Shown in pieces: positions 1 to 12,169 of a stretch of DNA of 64,000 bases (position 1 is its first letter; every line of letters begins with the position of its first letter). Under the pieces are notes generated by a model, which did not search any database, had not been told where the DNA came from, and saw only the letters and a list, made by a program, of their open reading frames with translations. Where the stretch lies: assembly GCA_022702545.1 (NCBI GenBank), contig JAHRBC010000004.1, positions 2,418,001 through 2,482,000 on the forward strand, written 5' to 3'. Both the position numbers and the translations under genes were made by a program. The DNA comes from Phycomyces nitens. Lineage: Eukaryota; Mucoromycota; Mucoromycetes; Mucorales; Phycomycetaceae.

Positions 1-499
1 AAGGTAAACAAGCAAGCCAGAGAGTCATTTCTAACCATCTTTATAGTGTAAGACATTTCTGAAAAATGCTTGCAAAAAAAGGGTTATTCGACACCAAGGA
101 AGAATAAAGGAACCTAAGAAAAATATTGTAATTATTTCATGTATCAAATATCCATAATCCAGTCCTTTCTTAAAAAAAAACATCATCTTAGACCTCTTTT
201 TATATATTCTCTTTTTTAATCCTTCATAATCACTTCTTTGTATTATTCTGGATGTTACCCAAAACATATATCAAATAAACCCATGTGAAATCCCAATTTG
301 CTTATATTCATTTGGTTTAAAAAAAGTACCCAGACTAAGTTTCATATCCTTTATACCAAAAACCCACTTACCACGTGCTCTATTGAGATCTTATAAGCGA
401 TATTGGTAAAGGCACATAACATAAGAATCTCCATTTAAATTGCTCGATTTGGGCCAAAAAAAGCCAAACATCTTGTTCTTTATTGACAAAGCTAGCACG
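1..499. other. AT-rich intergenic DNA, 3' side of the phosphatidylserine synthase gene
   Basis: No supported gene. The stretch is AT-rich with short homopolymer runs. It lies downstream of the minus-strand gene ending at 500, so it probably holds that gene's 3' UTR and polyadenylation signals. The short open frames here show no recognisable motif. Confidence 0.6.
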
Positions 500-1338
500 T
501 CAAGGCTTTGGGATGTGCAATGTCTTGCTGATCATTAATGTTCCACTGACAGCATAAAGGAACACAAGCGGATGAAGTCCCCAATTCTTTCCAGCTAAAT
601 TAACTAGTCGGCCCGGTAAATCCTCGAGATATCGATCATTGTAGACAAAATAGCCAAGAATGGCCACGATACTCAGCGAAGTGGGAATAGGTGTTCCCTC
701 AAAGTAATTCACCTTTCCAGTAGCGTCTTTTGGCATCATAGCCACTGTGGCATTATAGCGTGCAAGTCGAGAGATTCCACAGCACACAAAATAGGTCAGG
801 ACAACACTATCAAGGTATGTTCTCATGCCAACTATACCCTAATGTTAGATATCCAGAACGCTGCCAATTCAGACCCATAAACCTACTTGAAAATGCCAGG
901 GCCGCCGGTGCCACACCAAATGAAATCTATCGGTCTTGTCAGCCCCTTTTTTCATTCATTCATAATAAAGTCTTACCAAGTCGGCTAAACTATCCAGCTC
1001 TTGTCCTAGCAACGAAGATCTATTCCGCAACCGTGCAACTCTTCCGTCCAGAAAGTCAAATAGCATGCCACAAGGCATGGCTATCATTGCAATATATAGA
1101 TCATTTACATCATTACTAATCAAATAACGCATCGACGCAAATATAGAAGTCACTCCACACACTCCATTCAACAGTGTGATTACATCGGCAATGTAAAAGT
1201 TTCTAGATGACAATTGTCAGAAACCTGTCATTTTCCATTTTCATCCTACCGAGCGAGCGAAAAGTGACCATTGTCAGTCGCAATACGAGTCGGGTCATCG
1301 GTCTTGAGGGTATCTTTAGAGCGGTTACGCAAAGACAT
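500..1338 (-). CDS. CHO1: Phosphatidylserine synthase (CDP-diacylglycerol--serine O-phosphatidyltransferase)
   Basis: Makes phosphatidylserine and CMP from CDP-diacylglycerol and L-serine in ER membranes, the entry to the fungal PS-PE-PC pathway. I read four exons: 1338-1250, 1202-977, 926-887 and 831-500. Together they give 228 residues, somewhat shorter than yeast Cho1 (276). The N-terminus contains HFSLARNFYIADVITLLNG, typical of the family. The CDP-alcohol phosphotransferase signature DG-x2-AR-x8-G-x3-D-x3-D spans the end of exon 2 (DGRVAR...GQELDSLAD). It is followed by ISFGVAPAALAF and later CGISRLARYN, both conserved in this family. The remainder is hydrophobic, as expected for a multi-span enzyme. 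All junctions keep frame with GT/AG ends. The ATG at 1338 was chosen because it begins the exon carrying the HFSL segment. Identity is well supported; exact splice sites are my reading. Confidence 0.93.
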
Positions 1339-4300
1339 TGTATTGAATAGGTATAAAGATAGAGAGAGGATATTTCATGGCCGTATCTTTATATATGATC
1401 TCTTTTTACTAGTATTCTACTGATTGATATACTTGCTTTCGATGACGCATGGATGATTTCATGTAAGGACCATTTAAGCGTAGGTTCAGCAATTGGGATC
1501 AATAATTTTCATTGGATTTTGATATACCGATCATGTATGTGTGTGAAATGGTTGGAAAGCAATACAAAGCAAGTAGGCAAATAATAGAAGACTCGGTCGA
1601 TCAAGAGGTTGTTATTCTATATATTTTATAGTTTTTTTTTAAATTATAAAGATTGTTTTGTATTGTACAAGATGATAATCAGTATACTTCTTTTGAGAAC
1701 ATTTTACTTTACAGACCCATGTCAATGATTGATAGAAATTTTTGGTTCCACCAAATCAAAGGTACAACCTTTCTTTCAACTTTCTCGTCCTAGCTTTATT
1801 AATTTGATATAATATCTGTGAAAATCCAATAATAATAATAATAATAATAAAGATGTAGATTCTGGCAATATAAAGAGTTCTATTTAATAAACACTTGGCG
1901 TTTTAATGTGGCACCGCACATCTTCTTTATCCAAGCCATGTAATATCTTGCATACTTTGGCTTGTGACATGGAAAACTATCCTTTTGGCACATACACTCA
2001 CCGTCATTTCCTCCATTGAGCGCCCAAAAAATCAGAGGACTTCTTTTCAAAAAAAAAAAAGTCTATATACGCATGCAAATGTACGTTTTTAATTGTCTTT
2101 AAAGGGCCTACACATTTTATCAACGCAACCCCAGATCATAATAGAACCTCTACCAAACTACATTCTTGGTCTTTATAATCTTTTTCCATAATTTTCAACT
2201 GGCTAGTTCCGAACTCTTGGTTATAGTTTTGGGAAAAAAAAACAATGAATCTAGATTAATCACTCTAGCCAACATAACTTGACCTCTTTTTGGTCTCTTT
2301 GGAGCAATTGTCAAATTCTAATCGTCAATTATGCATGCACTTTTGATAGCTATAGATTATAGGTCATTTGAAAAGATGACATGCCAATTCTACAAATAGG
2401 TTTTCTAATCGTAAACTTGCAAGTATGATGACCTATTGTATCTGACATAAAGGCCTCTGGGTGTTGTAATTGCATTGATCGAGCTCATTAATAAGCTTTG
2501 TAGATCCTTTGTTCTTCTTGGAAAATGTGTTTCTAGCATTTCCCCATCTTTGGATTGTATTGTACCCTGTTTAGATATTCCAGTCTTTTCAAAAATATTA
2601 GTAGATGATACATTCATAAGAACTCGACAGACAGCAATACCTCTTTTCTAGCATGTAATATTATTGTTCAAAGGTTCTGTTATTGACTTTTTGAGACATG
2701 ATGTGATTTAAATGAGAAAAGTGTCAAGTAAAGGGAGAATAAAGTATGGACTCTGTGTTTTGTAAAGCTTTAGTTGATTATATTCATCATTGATATTGGG
2801 TGCAATACTTGATGTTAAAATCTACTAAGTTGCTATAATTCTAACCACTTTTTTTTTGGCATTGAGACCTCTGCCATTGATAATCATATAATGTCGTTAT
2901 AACTGGCATGGTAAAATGTATGTCTTGTAAATCGATAAAGATGTTAATATATAAAAGTTGTTTGTTCTTTGGGCAATAATTTAGTGAGAATAGTTGTTTT
3001 TTTTTTCCAAGAATTACTCATGGCATCACTACCAGGACACATCATCTTTGGTGATTTATAATGTTTCCATAGGATTATATGCACTAGGGGATGTTCTGCA
3101 AATATCATGAAACCCCCCTTTTTTTAATATTGGCTATAGAATATTTATTGAAATGCACAATTCAATCTCGATCCATCTGCTTTTCATGTTCTCGATAATA
3201 CATAATGACACCAGAAACTCGTAGTTCTATTCAAGTGTATAGAATCCGACTGCATTTTGTCTCTAGCTTTTTGTGGTTGAACCTGGTCTTTTATAACCAT
3301 TAGATATCTATTGTGCAGATTTGTTTTAGACGTAAATGAAAATAATAAATATGTCTTGGTACGATCAAAGGCGCAAACCAGACTAGTTAAAAAAACGTAC
3401 GACCTACCTTGCTTTTTACGGATTCATATGTACCTTTTAATAATATATGCATACAAGAGATTTATTGCGCTCTCCAACTCTGGGGTATAAATATCTTTAA
3501 AGGTTCATTACCTTTGACTTGTCTGTAGATAAATAGTTGATAATACCCCAAAAAAATGGTACACCATATGGCTTGAATATGATTAGAATATAATCGAATG
3601 TCATTAACAAGAACGTATCGACTGAAAGCCCATTGCTTTACTTTCATTAAACGTTTGTTTGGTGCAATTTTTTTTATCTGTTGTATTGTACATTTTTCTA
3701 AAGCTAAATATTTGTAGCCAATTGAATACTTTATAGTCTGGTTGGAATGTGCATGTTTCATAAATATTGTCAAGTCTAGAGCTATCTATTGGTCCCCTTT
3801 GATATCGTATAAACCAACTCGATATTATTGTCTTGATAGTTGGGGTTTCATACACACCCCAAATCAAAGGCTTTATATACAAGTGCAGAAATGGACTTTG
3901 AGATACATAAACACAATATGTTATCAATAGAAATAAACGTCATTGGTAGCCTCTTTTTCATTCCTTTCTCTTTACGACCATTGTCTGTAACCTACATTAC
4001 AGGTGTAAATAGAGAAAGAGTTCAAATGTGAAAGAACTGGAAGATCAAGTAAATGAATATTACAGATAGTATGTGCAATACAACTAGGATCACGATAATG
4101 TCTAAACAAAGCCAAAATCAATAAAACCTTGCCTCTCTTTCTGCCTACTCTTCTGGACTAACATGCACCTTTTACTTATTAACTAGTTTCTATTGTGTCT
4201 AAATGTTCAACTTGTTTGTTTCTTCTGCAATCGAGAGGTTTGCATTTGGACAATCTCACCATCCCACGCGAGTTTGTCATACCATTTGGACCGTAACACC

Positions 4301-5658
4301 AGATGCGGTTTAAAACGCAACCAAAAAAACCCTTGTTGCCTTATATTCTCAGCTTAACATGGAGCTCATCAGCTATGAGAATTGACCAGCCAAAATAAAG
4401 CAGCTCATGCACGACCAAACAAACAATATTGTGATTCAGAAAGTGCTCAAGTAATTTCAGGCAGCTCATTAGTTTATTTGCAATTAGGTCAATTCAACCA
4501 GTACATTATAATGAATACATGTATACTTCTCAATCGACCATTCCTTTTATTCGTCTCTATTAGAAATCAGGATGTTGTACCTTTAGAGTTTCTGGTTGAA
4601 TAAACAGGCAAGTATTGTTTCCAAACACTTTATACTTTTTTTAATATAACTTTTAGTATGTCAGGAGAAGGGTTCTATATAGTAATGTGATATTAGACTG
4701 CAAATCGCCAATATCCTGGAGATGTATTATTCAGGCTGATCCATGATCCCCACCAATTGATCTGATATTATATGTTGAGCAAAAGATTATTGTCATTAAA
4801 GGTACCTAGAATGAAAGAGATGGGGATGATTATAGAATGGTTTTATGCAAGTAGGGTTATAAAACCCAAAGATCAGATACTAACCATTCAATGGAATGGA
4901 AAGGATATCTGCCAGTTATTATCAGATGAAGCTGATTCAATGCCTCTTATTTTACCTGTCTCATCTCTTTTATTTCTCTTCTTCTTTCCTTTCTTCTTTT
5001 GATTTGGCATGAATAAAAACATTCAAAGATTATCATTATTATCATTATTATTATTATTTAAAAAAAGTTTGTGGTTCATAATAGTAAAAGGCTCTTGCAA
5101 GCTGTTTGGCTGTCAATAACAAGTATCCTGTATACCTTGACCCAATTGAACGACTATTCTCCAAGACATATAATAAAGAAGGACGAAAATTAGATGGTCG
5201 TACGCTATGTACAACTTTAGTCAATTCGACAATTTGTTAAATTCCGCAGACTTTCCTATATAAGCATTATAGGCTTCACTATTGTTGCCCTTCTTTATCC
5301 TCCAAAAACTATCTGTGATTCCTCTCCTTTGTTCTTCTGTCCTTTCAGACTACACTTCACGTACGCTCTATTGTTATCTCCGCTCATTTCGTACCTACCT
5401 CACGCGCTCTTTCGCTTCTAAATCAATCAACCAAGCCTATCTTTATACATACATACATATATATATATCAATACTCATGTACATATAAATACCCTTTTTT
5501 TTATATGTACATATAGATATATGCTATATTACTCTCTCTCTATTTATTACCTGCATCTACAATACAATACACTCGCTGTTAAAGTTACCGCGACCACAAT
5601 CCTCTTTATTATTTCACATTTGCTCAACGTCTTTCGATACCCTAGAAAAAACATCAAA
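1339..5658. other. 4.3 kb without a supported gene
   Basis: AT-rich DNA with short uninformative open frames (for example around 2405-2617 and 3462-3930, minus strand). None shows a motif or a spliceable neighbour. There is an AAT microsatellite near 1830 and several A/T homopolymers. The last 350 bases (about 5300-5658) are strongly pyrimidine-rich with TA/CA dinucleotides. They probably form the promoter and 5' leader of the cyclin gene starting at 5659. A decayed gene in 3460-3930 cannot be excluded. Confidence 0.5.
1828..1850. repeat. (AAT)n microsatellite
   Basis: A run of about seven AAT units in intergenic DNA. Similar AAT/ATT runs recur near 5036, 12126, 14705, 22974 and 25793, so this is a genome-wide habit rather than a local feature. 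Confidence 0.9.
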
Positions 5659-8644
5659 ATGTATTTTCGTCGATCTAGCACCGCACCCTTAGTCTCTGGT
5701 TCTTCTACAATGAGCCGGTCTCATTCTGCATCTGAAAGCCGCATTCCCGACCATTTGATCCAAGCTTTTCGAATAGCCCTGCCTGTTATCGAAAAGACAC
5801 TTGCTCTTGAGCTACCACCAGATGTAGTAAACCTCTGCATTCAACAGTTGACCAGCCTGCCTACGATCATTCAAAACACTTCCTCGCCTTCAGTTCAGAA
5901 AATGCCTACCTCCAATACCTTTTCTCGACTCTCACAGTGGATAAAAAATTCTTTGGTCAGAAATCGAAAGACGGTTGTATTTGTCGAGAGATCAAAAGAC
6001 TTGAAAACACAAGACCACCAGCCAAACGGTGTTTCTGATCTACCTGTCGAGCAGACCACTATCAACTCTCAATGCTCGCAAGATCCCACATGTCAAAAGA
6101 GCAAAAAGATTCAAATGGATACAAAAAACTCACTCTCTATAGTCATACCCTCTTCTCCAAAGGAATTAGAAGTGGCCCCACAATTGAAGCACAAGGAAAG
6201 ATACACTACTTTTGAAGACCTCGTTAATTCGAATAATGTGTATGATGATTATGACGATGACAATAGCACCGAGTATACAGACAGTATGGTGCATCCCGAC
6301 AACGGAATGCAGTTTACTCATTGTGCAAGAGAGATTGTTTCTGACAAGAGCCAGATAAATAGTGATACTGAGCCGGACGATTACGGTGCAGACCTAATTT
6401 CCTCGAAGATGGACTATTGTTTACGGTTATCTGATAAAGTCAATGTTGAAGAACAGTCTTTGGCAAGCGACAAGGCAGAACCGCCTTTTAAAAAGACCCT
6501 AAAAGCCAAACGAAACATCTCTGGTATATTCACTAGTTTTGGGAAAAGAGTTCGAGGAGTGTTCAAGCGCAAAGGGAGCAGACCTTGCGCAGTTTCGCCT
6601 TTGGAGCACGAGCCGGTTCCAGACTTGGTAGAAAATGACCAAAGTAGTGCTTCAATGAGTACTCGAGAAACCCTAGAAACAGATATTGATGACACAGCGT
6701 CGACAAGTTCTCGCCACAATCGTGAAATATCTGACGAGTTTACAAAAGAAATTGAAGCCAAGGTTCTCGAACTAGATCAAGCTTTGATGCTCTGGCTTAC
6801 TGCAACAAAAGACGCATTTGAAACTAAAACCCACACACATCAGTCCATGGAGTATGCTGCATCAGAGTCTGGGTCCCAGGACTTGAGTATAGATAGTCTG
6901 GTAGTAATGACAACCAAGCACCATAGCCTAGAGACCATACTAGCAAAGGCCACCGGGAAGATTGCACCAGAGGTTCTCCAGGTCAGCATAGTCGACTTGT
7001 TCCCGACGCTGTATAATACAGACTACAAGCGGTTTGAAAACTTCAAGGAAGTGGTAGAGTACACACAACGTATTGGCGAGATTGACTATGCTTCCCAGTG
7101 GCTCATACCTGACATTTCATGGAAGAACATGCTTCTTGTGTCGAATGGTGTGTTTGGATTCGAAAAAAAACTTGCCCATATACCAAGATGGGCTCAAAAG
7201 TCTCTGTTCAATCTGGCAAATGATCGACAGCAACTTCTTATCCAACTGGCCAAGATTGTGGAAGAGCCGATTTCAGAGACCATTAACGACAGACTGTTTG
7301 GTATTCTTGGGGAACTTCATGCACTTGAAATCAGCAACCCATCGTTCAAGGTGCTCAAGATGTGTTATGAGGTGGCGATCGATACCTGTGATCAATTGGC
7401 GCAAGAGTACCTGCTGTATGGCTACGAAAAAGGCATGCTGAATAGTGTCCAGGGTGGCTATGTCTTTGAGGTGACTCATAACTATCTACCTGATTGGAAC
7501 CTAAAGAGTCTCCGTGCTCTTGGAGGCAGTCGGTCATTTATCTGCCGGAAGCTTACGTCTCTTTGTCGTCAAGGGCCTTGGGAAGATTCGGATCAGGATT
7601 CAGGGGGATATAGTGAAGATGACATGAATTCAACAGACCATGAAGACAGTCAGCATGCCACTCTCCAAGACTTGCAGTTTGATGCCAGCCCTCCCCTCCA
7701 GCACCCTGGGCACTGGCCATCGTATACATCTGATCTGGCTTCTCAATTTCTCGAGGCAACGGCCAGTTTGATTCCTATCGAGGTAGCACAATCTGTTCTC
7801 AAGGACGACTCTAGTTCTTCGTTTTACCAAGAGAATATGTTTAATATCCATGATGAACAAACATACTTTCAGTTTAGTGGAAAAGGTGATTTTGACATGC
7901 AGTGGCAAAAGCTCTTTCGGGCCAGCCATCAAACTTCGACACAACTTGGATCAATCTTGCGCAGGTATATTGCCATGATTATTACCATTCTATACTGTTG
8001 CTAATATATCTTTTTGTTAAAGTATCTCTTGGGCCTTGTATGATAAAATATGTACTAGCCATGCTCAGAGAGTATTTAATCATGATCCTGTTTTTACCAA
8101 GCACCCTTACTTGCTTCCTGGAGGTTATAGATCCAATCCTGATCTATACAGTGTGTTGCCTACATCTAATTGGCAGGATATATACGAGCACCTGTCATTT
8201 GTAGTGAACTGTGGCGAGGTAATATATCAACATATCATGGTGGGAATGCGACGTGCATAACGCTGATCATTTATTGTTTCTCTCTGTAGTTACATGCTGA
8301 ACACTTGGTTATAACTTATATTTACGTTGCTCGCATGCTGGACATGTCCGGCCAACGTTTATGCGACACAAACTGGCGTATGATTACCATGGTTGGCTTA
8401 CTGTTGGCGGTCAAGGTCTGGGATGACTATGCGGTCTACAACTCTGACTTTGCCCAGATCTACTCTGACCTTATTGTAGAAGAGATGTGAGTAAAGAAAA
8501 GTTATGGGTCCAGGTACTAATATGTCCAATAGTAATCACACTGAACTTGTGTTTCTGTCCAAACTACAATACAATGTTGGCGTAAGCTGCTACGAGTTTG
8601 CTAGAACTTATTTCTCTCTAATCAGGATGGAGAATAATATCTAA
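5659..8644 (+). CDS. Cyclin-Y-like protein with a long N-terminal extension
   Basis: Four exons: 5659-7964, 8023-8218, 8290-8486 and 8533-8644. The last three encode a cyclin box. HLVITYIYVARML, then GQRLCDTNWRMITMVG and LLAVKVWDDYAVYNSDFAQI, then VEEINHTELVFLSKLQYNVGV closely follow the cyclin Y (CCNY) pattern, where a tryptophan-rich segment precedes the conserved KVWDD. Cyclin Y proteins activate PCTAIRE/Pho85-type kinases, often at membranes. The N-terminal 770 or so residues have no recognised domain. Residues 1-380 are polar and low-complexity with acidic and basic patches; 380-680 look folded and helical. The protein stops right after the cyclin box, without the roughly 50-residue tail of animal CCNY. 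An in-frame upstream codon at 5521 would add a hydrophobic stretch, but it lies in a TA-rich leader. The ATG at 5659 follows CAAA and begins a typical polar N-terminus. Converges on the next gene. Confidence 0.82.
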
Positions 8645-8828
8645 TATGTATCCATAAACTAATATGGCGCGATGGTATACACTGTATATAAACTCTTTTT
8701 TCTTTTTCTTTCTTTCTTTCTTTTCTAAAATAAACACTCTAGTTATAAACCATTGCAGGTAAAACCTTTCATAGTTATTCCAATGCAGATTTGCGATCAC
8801 AGCTTTTATTCAAAATATACAGCGCTTT

Positions 8829-11800
8829 CTACCACATATCAGCAGCGCGCATTCTCGGTTTCTGTTTTTCCTTTCGCTCTTCAGGGCGGCTGGAGGTTCT
8901 ACTGCTATCTGATCGTTTACTGCTATTAAATTCATAACTTGACACAACAGGCTCCTTCTCGACCCATTCTGCCTCTTCTTCTTCATCACCAAACGTGAGC
9001 AGGAATTTACTACTACTGCTACTACTGCTACTTTTGTGCTTATGGTCATGGCGCCGGCTGCTTTCCTTCTTTGATTTCTTCTTGTCTCTTTTGGAAGATC
9101 TTTCTGGACTTGGGCTACGACTATGTTTACGGCTATGCTTGCTGTCCTTGTGCTTCTTTGCCTTTTTTCTATCTCGTCTGTCTCGTCTATCACCATCATC
9201 ACCGTCATCGTCATCCGAGACAGATATGTGGCGCCGCTTGCTACGTTCCTGAAGTGCTCGAGACTTAAAAGGCTGTACAACAATCTCTTCAGACAGGATA
9301 ACGGGGTGTTGCTGATATTGATTGGGTGTTTGTCCGGTCTCAGGATCGCGAACATTAGATCGGTTGAATATAGGTCTGAATGGTTCTGATGTTGGTTCAG
9401 CATTGACTATAGATGTTGGCGGTGGCGGCATGGGTCCAATCATATCTTCTTCTTCATCCACACTGCTTTTTGTCAAGTACCGTGTTTCCACAGTCGCAGA
9501 TCTACCTGAGGTTATGGATTTCTTATCCTCCACGGCCTCCTTTTCCTCCTCCTTTTCCTCATCTTCGTCTTCGTCTTCATCGTCCCAGTTTTCAAAAATC
9601 GACTTGAATATGTCCATTGAAGGTCGCTCATAATCCAAAGCCAATTCAGATTGAACGGTCTGTTCAGGTACCTGAACTGTCTCTACAACTAAAGGTGCAG
9701 TAGGAGCATCCGGATCCCCAGATCGCTCGGAAGGTTTGGGAATCACGGCTGCCAAGGCTGGATCGTCTTTGATCGTCTTGGGGATTGAAGCCGTTGCACT
9801 ATCCCGCTTACGGAGCATACTATCCATACTGTCTTCACTCAAAGCCTGATGAGAGCCTGCCTGTGTACGACTATGCCCAGTAGCTGATACATTGGTCTCT
9901 ACATGATCTGGATGAGGATTCCTGACATTAAAGCGCTTGCAGACAAGTTTTGTGGGATAGAATGGTAGGATAGATCGGGTAAGCTGGCCAAACATCTTCA
10001 TGGATGCTGCTTCTGCTTCTTGTGTCAACTAACAAAAACAAGTAGGTGAATGCGCGCACGCGTATGTATATATTATACATACAAGCGAGTGTCTGGTGAG
10101 TTCAAAGCAAGACACACGCCTCGGGCCCATGTACCTTTTTCTCAGGTTCTTCAACAACCTCCTTTTCTTTCTCTTGCTTTTCATGTCGCCACTCGGCTTC
10201 TGTTTGAAGACCTCCTTCAAATGAATTCTGCTCGATATGGCTGCCACTTGCACTTGTGAACCGACTGTTTATCATGTTATTGACACGACCATACATGCGG
10301 GCCGACTTTGAAAACTCCTCCATTTCTTTCGTGGCGTCTTCATAGTTTAATCCTTCAGGAATAGGCAATTCGGTCTTGGGTTGGCCATCAAGACTCTTTT
10401 TCCCCATCATGTTCTCGAGATATTCACGGTACCGAGCTCGCTTCTTGAGATTCTCACTAAAAGGCATGTACCCCTTGAGGGCCAGGGTGGCAACCTCTTT
10501 GGGGACTATGGTAAATCCAGCCAGTTTGGACCTGTCTATGGGTTTAGCAGCTTCAGCAATAAATCTCAGAGTATTGTCGAGCTGATGTTTGGATTTTGGA
10601 GTGATATAATCGAATACAGAACGGGTATGGACAGGCTTCTCTCCAAGAATATGTCCGCGCTGATCTGAGGACAGACCATGCTGAGGACGAGCAATGTCGA
10701 TCTGGTCATCCAATATGGATCGATGTTGGCAATCAAAGTCGGTAGGCACCTTTGGAGGCTGGTACCTATGTAGAGCGTCAATACCGATCCATCAATCTAA
10801 AATAAACCATACCATTTTCCTAATTCCTGGGATTCTGGAGAGTATATGAACCCTTTGAGAGGAAGTCTTCCGTCAGAAGAGCGTATCTTGGAAACATCGT
10901 TGGCTTCCTTTTTTCGCTTTATAGTACTCGACCATGGGGTGGGATCATCTTGGTCCACGTCAGGATCGTAGAGCGAATGATGGATGTTTTGGGCCCCATC
11001 CTCATACCCATACACATCCTCATCGTCCTCGTCGTCTTCAAATGTTCCCAGACCAAAGCCGGCTCTTTTGGTAGAGTTTCCCTGGACGCCAAATGCAGAT
11101 CTATCCGACTTTTCTCCATTGTGTTTAGCCAGCTCACGTAGTCGACGCATCTCTGCCACCTGAGGCACGGATTTCTCAAGATCGTATCCTAGACCTCGTC
11201 CATTGGTCTTTGAATGAAAGTTGACGATTGGTGTATCGCGAGGTGCAAAGGTGATATCTGACATGTGCTCATCCTCGTCTTCATCGTCCTCATCTTCATC
11301 TTCATCGTCTTTATTCTTTGATCTCTGTTGGCGACTCATGCGTGGACCGATACCCTGCCCAGGTTTCCAGCCCAATTTGCGCAGCAGACGAATACCGACC
11401 GAATCCTTTGGAGGCCCAATCATATTGATAATGCTTGAGCTCAAGAAGCCAAGACTGCCTCCACGTTCAGCATCTTCTTCCTGAAGTTTCTTGCGAGCAG
11501 CCAGCTCACGCTCAGTGCCACCAATAATATCAAATTCCTCTGTGGCGACAAGTTTCTTGGCCCCTGCAAGAGACTGGGCAGATTATTAGAGCAACCACCA
11601 CAAGACGATTAGAATAATCTAGTTGCTAACCTGGAGATCTTCATCGTCCATATAGTCCTCTGGTCTCATTTCCTTGTTTTCATTACGCGATGAGCGAGAC
11701 GAGACAAAATTGGAAGGTTGCCATCCTGTAATGATGATGGTTGGATCAACATGTTGATGCTAGGGATTCCGTGGTTGGTGTACCTTCTTTGGAGCCAACG

Positions 11801-12021
11801 GTATTAAAGTAGCCCGCTGAGAATCCACCCGTGAATGCACCATGGAATCGTCGTCGACCGTTCTCATCCCTGGCTTCCTGCTTCCAAACTGGGACAAACT
11901 GACCAGCATCACTCACGCCAGCCCGCTTGTCTCGCTCTGTTTGGTCAGGAAATGCGGTTCCAAACACTACAAAGCTTTCTGGATTGCGTCTATCGTTGTC
12001 TTCGTCACGTAATCTAGACAT
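8829..12021 (-). CDS. G-patch domain protein 1 homologue (GPATCH1/TOUGH-like, RS-rich tail)
   Basis: Spliceosome-associated nuclear protein of about 990 residues in five exons; my boundaries are about 12021-11761, 11691-11632, 11574-10814, 10767-10130 and 10028-8829. The N-terminus has [16 protein letters not shown] and the hallmark [20 protein letters not shown] (DUF1604 of GPATCH1). The G-patch core begins [20 protein letters not shown] near residue 155. Further on are [25 protein letters not shown] and, in the last exon, [26 protein letters not shown], both GPATCH1-type blocks. The C-terminal 150 residues form an RS/KD/SR-rich domain with runs of Ser, Asp and Glu. G-patch proteins generally activate DEAH helicases; which helicase this one serves is not shown here. 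The 3' end faces the cyclin gene 184 bases away. Strong C-rich and poly-Leu frames on the opposite strand are shadows of the Ser/Glu runs. Confidence 0.92.
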
Positions 12022-12169
12022 TTGTGATGTAGGATTCTTACAAAAAAAGAAGAAGAAAAAATTAAAGGTTTTGGGGGGCCAGTCATAAAACGAAGACTGA
12101 GTTTTTATTATTTTTCAAGTAAAAAAATAATAATACTAGTAGTAGTAGTAATAGTTATTGCAAGCTATT

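Noticed and set aside
3462..3927. Two overlapping minus-strand frames of about 105 codons
   Set aside because: No motif, biased composition, no spliceable neighbours; kept only as a remark in the intergenic entry.
5282..5488. Open frame upstream of the cyclin gene
   Set aside because: Pyrimidine/TA-rich leader sequence; amino acids reflect base bias and no motif is present.
5521..5658. Upstream in-frame ATG of the cyclin gene giving a hydrophobic N-terminus
   Set aside because: Lies in a TA-rich leader; the ATG at 5659 has better context and a usual polar N-terminus.
8995..9633. Poly-Leu and poly-Ser frames on the plus strand
   Set aside because: Antisense shadows of the Ser-, Glu- and Asp-rich parts of the GPATCH1-like gene.
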